A stretch of 64,000 bases of DNA from Methanobrevibacter olleyae. GTDB taxonomy: Archaea; Methanobacteriota; Methanobacteria; Methanobacteriales; Methanobacteriaceae. This document shows positions 60,225 to 64,000 of this stretch, piece by piece. Numbering within the stretch: position 1 is the stretch's first letter; the number at the start of each line of letters is the position of its first letter. Below the pieces are notes generated by a model. The model made no database searches. It was not told the origin of the DNA and saw nothing but the letters and a program-made list of their open reading frames with translations. Made by a program: the position numbers and the translations under genes. The stretch is taken from contig NZ_FOTL01000005.1 of the NCBI RefSeq assembly GCF_900114585.1, forward strand, positions 1-64,000, written 5' to 3'.

Positions 60225-61478
60225 TTAATTATTTGTTGTGTTAGTACTATCAGTATTATTAGTACTATTAGTACTATTTTTTATATGGTCATTAGGAATT
60301 AATTCATAAATGTTGGTATAAATTCTCATACCTGCACCTGAACCTTCAGTCCACATTTGGATTTTAATAGGATAATCAAGAGTATTGTTTACCTTAATTC
60401 CAGTAGAAGGGCTGAAACCATAAAGCACTGCATCACGTCCAGAATCCATACCAATAGGTAATGCAAATCCTAAAGATAAAACAGCATTTCTTAAAGATCT
60501 TGCTGGCGGACATACTCCATGAGTAGCCATTCCAGATTCTGCTTTTGATTCAGGAACTGCGCTGAAACCAATTCCATCTCTTCCAGAGCTTCTAGCATTA
60601 GATGGAATAATTGTATCATTCCATGCTTTTACAAACTGTTTAGCATTATATTCTCTGTTTCTATCGTTGTATTGTGGATGAGAATCTAAATAGGTATATG
60701 TACTTGCTACTTTAGTTTCTGTATAATTTTGGCCATAAATAATTACAGGAGAACCACCAGGATATTTGATAGAGTAATTATATGCCTCAGGGAAATGCTC
60801 TTTAAGTTCCTTTGGAGATATATAAGTTCTATTATCATTAATACCAGCTACACAGAATTCTAAATTATATTTAGAACCTTGCCCATAGTGATTATACCAA
60901 TATTTTAAGGTTTCAACATTAACCATATCACCAGGTATAGTATCATTAGTCATGGTTTTTGGGTCAATATGACCAACAGTTTGATTAGTTTTATTATTTA
61001 TAATATCTATTCCATCTGGAACTATTTTAGCTTGAGTATAAGGACTATTATATCCCCATACAAACTCTCCAGGTGGATTAACTGTAATTTTATCTTTATC
61101 TACTGTTACATAACCTGGACCTTCAAATCCTTCAACTATACCCTCGTTACTTACATTTCCAACAAGTATTTCAGATTGTGGAGTTGGAACTGCACCAGTA
61201 GCTATAGAGAAAAAGGCATCTTCAAATTCTCCATTTCTTATTTGGGTAAATAATGATTCTAAATTTGAAACAATAGGATACTTGTTAATCTTATTTTTAT
61301 CTATAATATTATCTCCTGCAAATACAGTTGAACCGTTATCATATTTTGATATTTCAGACATATCCTGTTGATGAGTTGTGGTAGTTGCAAGAGAAATCGG
61401 TATTATAAGCATGATAATGACAATCAATGCAATGAATATTTTAAACGAGTTTCTTTTTAATAAACTATCTAAGCTAAT
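60225..61478 (-). CDS. VanW-like secreted protein, apparent AUU start
   Basis: About 417 residues. The signal sequence SLDSLLKRNSFKIFIALIVI and ISLATTTT begin before the first standard codon (TTG 61427 is in the middle of the hydrophobic stretch). Upstream, AAGGAAGTG lies five bases before ATT at 61478-61476, and the frame is open. The C-terminal 130 residues have ATHGVCPPARSLRNAVLSLG and NNTLDYPIKIQMWTEGSGAG, matching the VanW family, a wall-linked domain of unknown chemistry. A central Gly/Pro region (EFVWGYNSPYT) and an Asn/Thr-rich tail occur. Likely acts on or binds the pseudomurein wall. A mutated or rare start is inferred. Confidence 0.72.
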   Translation of the reverse strand: MSLDSLLKRNSFKIFIALIVIIMLIIPISLATTTTHQQDMSEISKYDNGSTVFAGDNIIDKNKINKYPIVSNLESLFTQIRNGEFEDAFFSIATGAVPTPQSEILVGNVSNEGIVEGFEGPGYVTVDKDKITVNPPGEFVWGYNSPYTQAKIVPDGIDIINNKTNQTVGHIDPKTMTNDTIPGDMVNVETLKYWYNHYGQGSKYNLEFCVAGINDNRTYISPKELKEHFPEAYNYSIKYPGGSPVIIYGQNYTETKVASTYTYLDSHPQYNDRNREYNAKQFVKAWNDTIIPSNARSSGRDGIGFSAVPESKAESGMATHGVCPPARSLRNAVLSLGFALPIGMDSGRDAVLYGFSPSTGIKVNNTLDYPIKIQMWTEGSGAGMRIYTNIYELIPNDHIKNSTNSTNNTDSTNTTNN

Positions 61479-61515
61479 ACTTACACTTCCTTAATAACAA
61501 TTTTATTGATTTAAT

Positions 61516-61660
61516 GATATTTAAAATCTTAACAATTTTTAATTATTTAAATAATTATTCAATAGATATTTAAAATCCTAACAATTAATTATTTAAATAA
61601 TTATTTAATAGATATTTAAAATCTTAATAATTTTTAATTATTTAAATAATTATTTAATGA
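61516..61660 (-). repeat. Tandem repeat of about 46-49 bp, three copies
   Basis: GATATTTAAAATCTTAACAA-type units start near 61516, 61565 and 61611, filling the gap between the VanW-like gene and the Mur ligase gene. Confidence 0.85.
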
Positions 61661-61698
61661 ATTTTATATTATGAATAAATTTAGATTATAATCTTTTA

Positions 61699-63027
61699 TT
61701 AATCTTCGAATAATAATCTATTTTCTTTATGATTAAAGGAATCACAAATTTCTTTTAATCTGTCTTGTATTTTTATAATATTTTCTTGACCGTTTCCTCC
61801 AATTAGAATAGAGGGATTATGTGAGAATTCAGCAACAAAACCAATTATTTCATCAAGATTATTTGCTATTTCAATTCTACCTTGATAATCAAGAGCATGC
61901 AATCTAAATTTAGCTTGATCTAAAGTATCCTCTAAACCAGGAAAGAGAATTATGGCCTCTGGATTAGCATTTACAACTTCATTTAGAATGTCTAATCTAT
62001 GGTTCTCATTATGTCTTGGAGTACCTATAAATACTGCTGCAAAATCAACTTCTTCAAGTATTGCTTTAATTGCATCAGAATTGTCAGATTTTCCAATATA
62101 TATTTCACAATCATTTAATTTCAATACTTCTAAACGGCCTTCTACTGGTTTGAAGTTTTCTAGAGTATTTTTAATTATCTTTTCATCAATTTCGAAAGTA
62201 TTTTCACTGATAAAATTTGTTATAGCTTCACTAAGACCTGCATTTAATTTATTAAATTTACCAAAAAGGTCTAAATCATAATCTGTTTTGCTATATTCAA
62301 TAGCTAATCTAGAAAGTTCTCTAAATTCTTCTTTATATTCTTGATTATTATTGATAAATATAATTTTATCAGCAAAAAATTCCTTTAAAGAGTTTTTATA
62401 TCCTTCCATTGAGCCATGAACATTCATATGGTCATTTCCCATATTTGTTAATGCAATTAAATCAAAGTCAAAGCAATGATTACAGAATCCTACTGTCATA
62501 TCACAAACTTCAACAAGTAAAAAATCATAATCTTGCTTATCTGCTTCTAAGATAAGGTCATAGTAACCTTCGAAGCCACCTCCAGCATTACCTCCTACCA
62601 ATACATTCTTACCGGCATTTTCTAAAATTTCTTTAATCATAGAAACAGTAGTAGTTTTGCCATTAGTACCAGTAACACCAATAGTGAAGATATCTCTATG
62701 TTTAGTTTTTACATCACAGAGTAATTTTCCAGAGTTTTTATAATGCTCTGCAATTTTACTACCCCAAATACTAGGACTTAAAACAACAGCATCGCATGAA
62801 TCTATTTTTTCCTGATTATTAAAACCTAAATCAATAGATAAATTATCCTTAACAAAGCTGATTTTATCATTTTGAGGTGAAATATCTACACTTGAAAGGG
62901 ATATTGGTAAGTTATCTAGATTTATATTTACGTTTAAATCTGTAGCATAAACTTCCCAACCATATTTTAATAAGGAATTTAAAGCTTTTTTACCTTCCAC
63001 ACCTAAACCAATAACTGCTGCTTTCAT
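61699..63027 (-). CDS. Mur ligase family protein, candidate pseudomurein peptide ligase
   Basis: 442 residues. N-terminal Rossmann-like AAVIGLGVEGKKALNSL, central ATP site FTIGVTGTNGKTTTVSMIKE, LLVEVCDMTVGF, and LTNMGNDHMNVHGSMEGY holding the Mg/Walker B and histidine; C-terminal domain EGRLEVLKLNDCEIYIGKSDNSDA. The architecture is closest to MurC/MurD/MurF-type ATP-dependent amino-acid ligases. Methanobacteriales use such ligases (pMur) for the pseudomurein peptide; the specific amino acid is not readable. Start ATG, weak site. The carbamate-lysine position was not confirmed. Confidence 0.85.
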   Translation of the reverse strand: MKAAVIGLGVEGKKALNSLLKYGWEVYATDLNVNINLDNLPISLSSVDISPQNDKISFVKDNLSIDLGFNNQEKIDSCDAVVLSPSIWGSKIAEHYKNSGKLLCDVKTKHRDIFTIGVTGTNGKTTTVSMIKEILENAGKNVLVGGNAGGGFEGYYDLILEADKQDYDFLLVEVCDMTVGFCNHCFDFDLIALTNMGNDHMNVHGSMEGYKNSLKEFFADKIIFINNNQEYKEEFRELSRLAIEYSKTDYDLDLFGKFNKLNAGLSEAITNFISENTFEIDEKIIKNTLENFKPVEGRLEVLKLNDCEIYIGKSDNSDAIKAILEEVDFAAVFIGTPRHNENHRLDILNEVVNANPEAIILFPGLEDTLDQAKFRLHALDYQGRIEIANNLDEIIGFVAEFSHNPSILIGGNGQENIIKIQDRLKEICDSFNHKENRLLFED

Positions 63028-63460
63028 GATTTCAACTTTTGATTATTTTATCTATTAACCATAGTGAAAAAATTAAAAATACACTTTAAAACTATGAACA
63101 AGATATTGATTAATAAATTAATCAACAATATGTAAATACTTTTGTATATTCTTATTAATAAAAGTTAGTATATTTTCAAATTAGTTTATTAATGTATATA
63201 AAAAATTTATAGTGTATTTTATCATTGCTACTATTATAAAAAACTATACAATGAGAAAATTTAAAGTAGAACTTAAAAAAAGTATTAAAAATTCTAAAAA
63301 AAGCAAAAATAAGAGCTTTAAAAGAATAAGAAAAGTAAAAATAGTAAGAAAAATAAAATTAGGAACCTTAAAAGAATAAAAAGTAAAAAAAGTAAGAAAA
63401 ATAAAACTAGGAACCTTAAAAGAATAAATAAAGTAAAAAGAGTAAAAATAAATAAAAAAG
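63028..63460. other. Gap with a Lys-rich pseudogene-like repeat
   Basis: 63316-63440 holds three related units of about 48-50 bp (CCTTAAAAGAATA recurs at 63366 and 63414). In the plus strand they can be read, with a frame change near 63340, as basic 16-residue repeats (RNLKRIKSKKSKKNK type) running to TGA at 63475. Probably the eroded tail of a basic-protein gene; no start is credible. Confidence 0.45.
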
Positions 63461-64000
63461 TTAAAAATCTAAAATGAGTTCAATTGGAGCATGTTTAGAA
63501 TTATTTATTTCATTTAAGATAGTGCAAGATTTAACTTTGTCTTTTAATGATTTAGAAACAAAGAAATAATCTAAACGAGAACCTTCATTGTCTTTGCGAG
63601 CTTCTTGATTTTTCCATGAGGTATATTGCTCACCTTCATCATTAAACAATCTAAATGCATCAACAAATCCAAAAGATTCTAATTTATCTAAGATTTCCCT
63701 TTCACCATCTGTAAAAGTAATTTTTGTATCTAAATTAGAAATGTCTTTTTCTTTATGAGCAATATTAAAGTCACCAGCAATAATTAAGTTTTTATCACTA
63801 TTTTTCTGAGCAAAATGTAAAAAATTATAAAGATATTCTAATTTCTCTTCTAATTTAGCTTTATTTCCACTACCTAAAGGAGCATAAATATGAATCAAAG
63901 TAAAATTATCATATTCTAAAACTGATGCTCTGCCTAATGCATCATTAGAAGATTTAAAAAATCTTTTTATAATATTTGGTTTTTCTTTAGTAAAAGTAGC
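63461..64000 (-). CDS. xth: Exodeoxyribonuclease III, 5' end outside the window
   Basis: 179 residues visible; the frame continues to the window edge, so the N-terminal third (including the first metal-binding glutamate) is missing. Visible motifs: GRASVLEYDNFTLIHIYAPL, NLIIAGDFNIAHKEKDI (catalytic Asp-x-Asn), TSWKNQEARKDNEGSRLDYF (Arg-Leu-Asp-Tyr), and the terminal SKHAPIELILDF (catalytic His; SDH of canonical ExoIII appears as SKH). It is an AP endonuclease/3'-5' exonuclease for base excision repair. Apparent start codons such as TTG 63898 are internal. Confidence 0.92.
   Translation of the reverse strand, partial: ATFTKEKPNIIKRFFKSSNDALGRASVLEYDNFTLIHIYAPLGSGNKAKLEEKLEYLYNFLHFAQKNSDKNLIIAGDFNIAHKEKDISNLDTKITFTDGEREILDKLESFGFVDAFRLFNDEGEQYTSWKNQEARKDNEGSRLDYFFVSKSLKDKVKSCTILNEINNSKHAPIELILDF

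Overview
The window is very AT-rich archaeal DNA that most likely comes from a Methanobacteriaceae methanogen of the Methanobrevibacter type. The evidence is an MtrA-type methyltransferase protein, archaeal replication factor C large and small subunits, archaeal phosphoglycerate mutase, a Mur-ligase-like enzyme of the kind used for pseudomurein, a pseudomurein-binding-repeat-like protein, large adhesin-like surface proteins, Shine-Dalgarno sites ending in GGTGAT, and TATA/BRE-like promoters. No rRNA, tRNA or CRISPR array was seen. Genus is an inference from gene content only.

Layout. 1-5400: defence/mobile island with an insertion-sequence 3' end joined to a beheaded OLD-family nuclease (gajA remnant), an intact UvrD-like helicase (gajB), a winged-helix gene of unclear start, and a compact Xre / ImmA-type protease / PIN-domain module. 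5.4-12.2 kb: long gene-poor DNA around an orphan, soluble mtrA paralogue and a beta-helix adhesin with a possible thioester domain. 12.2-17.5 kb: two paralogous PAS/histidine-kinase-like proteins with eroded ATPase domains (one carries 24 AAT codons), a 93-bp MITE-like element, and an unknown protein. 17.6-29 kb: housekeeping and metabolism: metY, zinc ribbon plus TelA, asnB, GatC-like, ACT protein, homoserine dehydrogenase, phosphoglycerate mutase, TPR protein. 29-41.8 kb: Mrr_N/SHOCT protein, zinc-ribbon membrane protein, rfcS-rfcL, htpX, uvrA, a frameshifted HEAT-like protein, DUF368 transporter. 42-45.3 kb: Ig-like surface protein that apparently starts at AUA, and two small proteins. 46.5-53.4 kb: a 2287-residue DUF4011-helicase-nuclease-DUF3320 protein resembling the Hhe anti-phage protein. 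53.9-64 kb: Fe-S aldo/keto reductase, M42 peptidase, MFS exporter, channel-like membrane protein, nucleotidyltransferase, VanW-like secreted protein (apparent AUU start), Mur ligase, and the 3' part of exonuclease III.

How the genes fit together. Homoserine dehydrogenase, the ACT protein and MetY lie on the methionine/threonine branch. RfcS and RfcL load PCNA, and RfcL ends in a PCNA-binding motif. DUF368, the Mur ligase, the VanW-like protein, the pseudomurein-binding-like protein and the two adhesins concern the cell envelope. Two separate nuclease-helicase systems (Gabija-like, apparently inactivated, and Hhe-like, apparently intact) concern defence.

The most striking window-wide pattern is short tandem duplication (28-62 bp units, 2-4 copies) next to genes. 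In at least five cases it starts inside the last codons and copies the stop codon. With the codon-repeat expansions inside genes, this suggests a genome prone to replication slippage.
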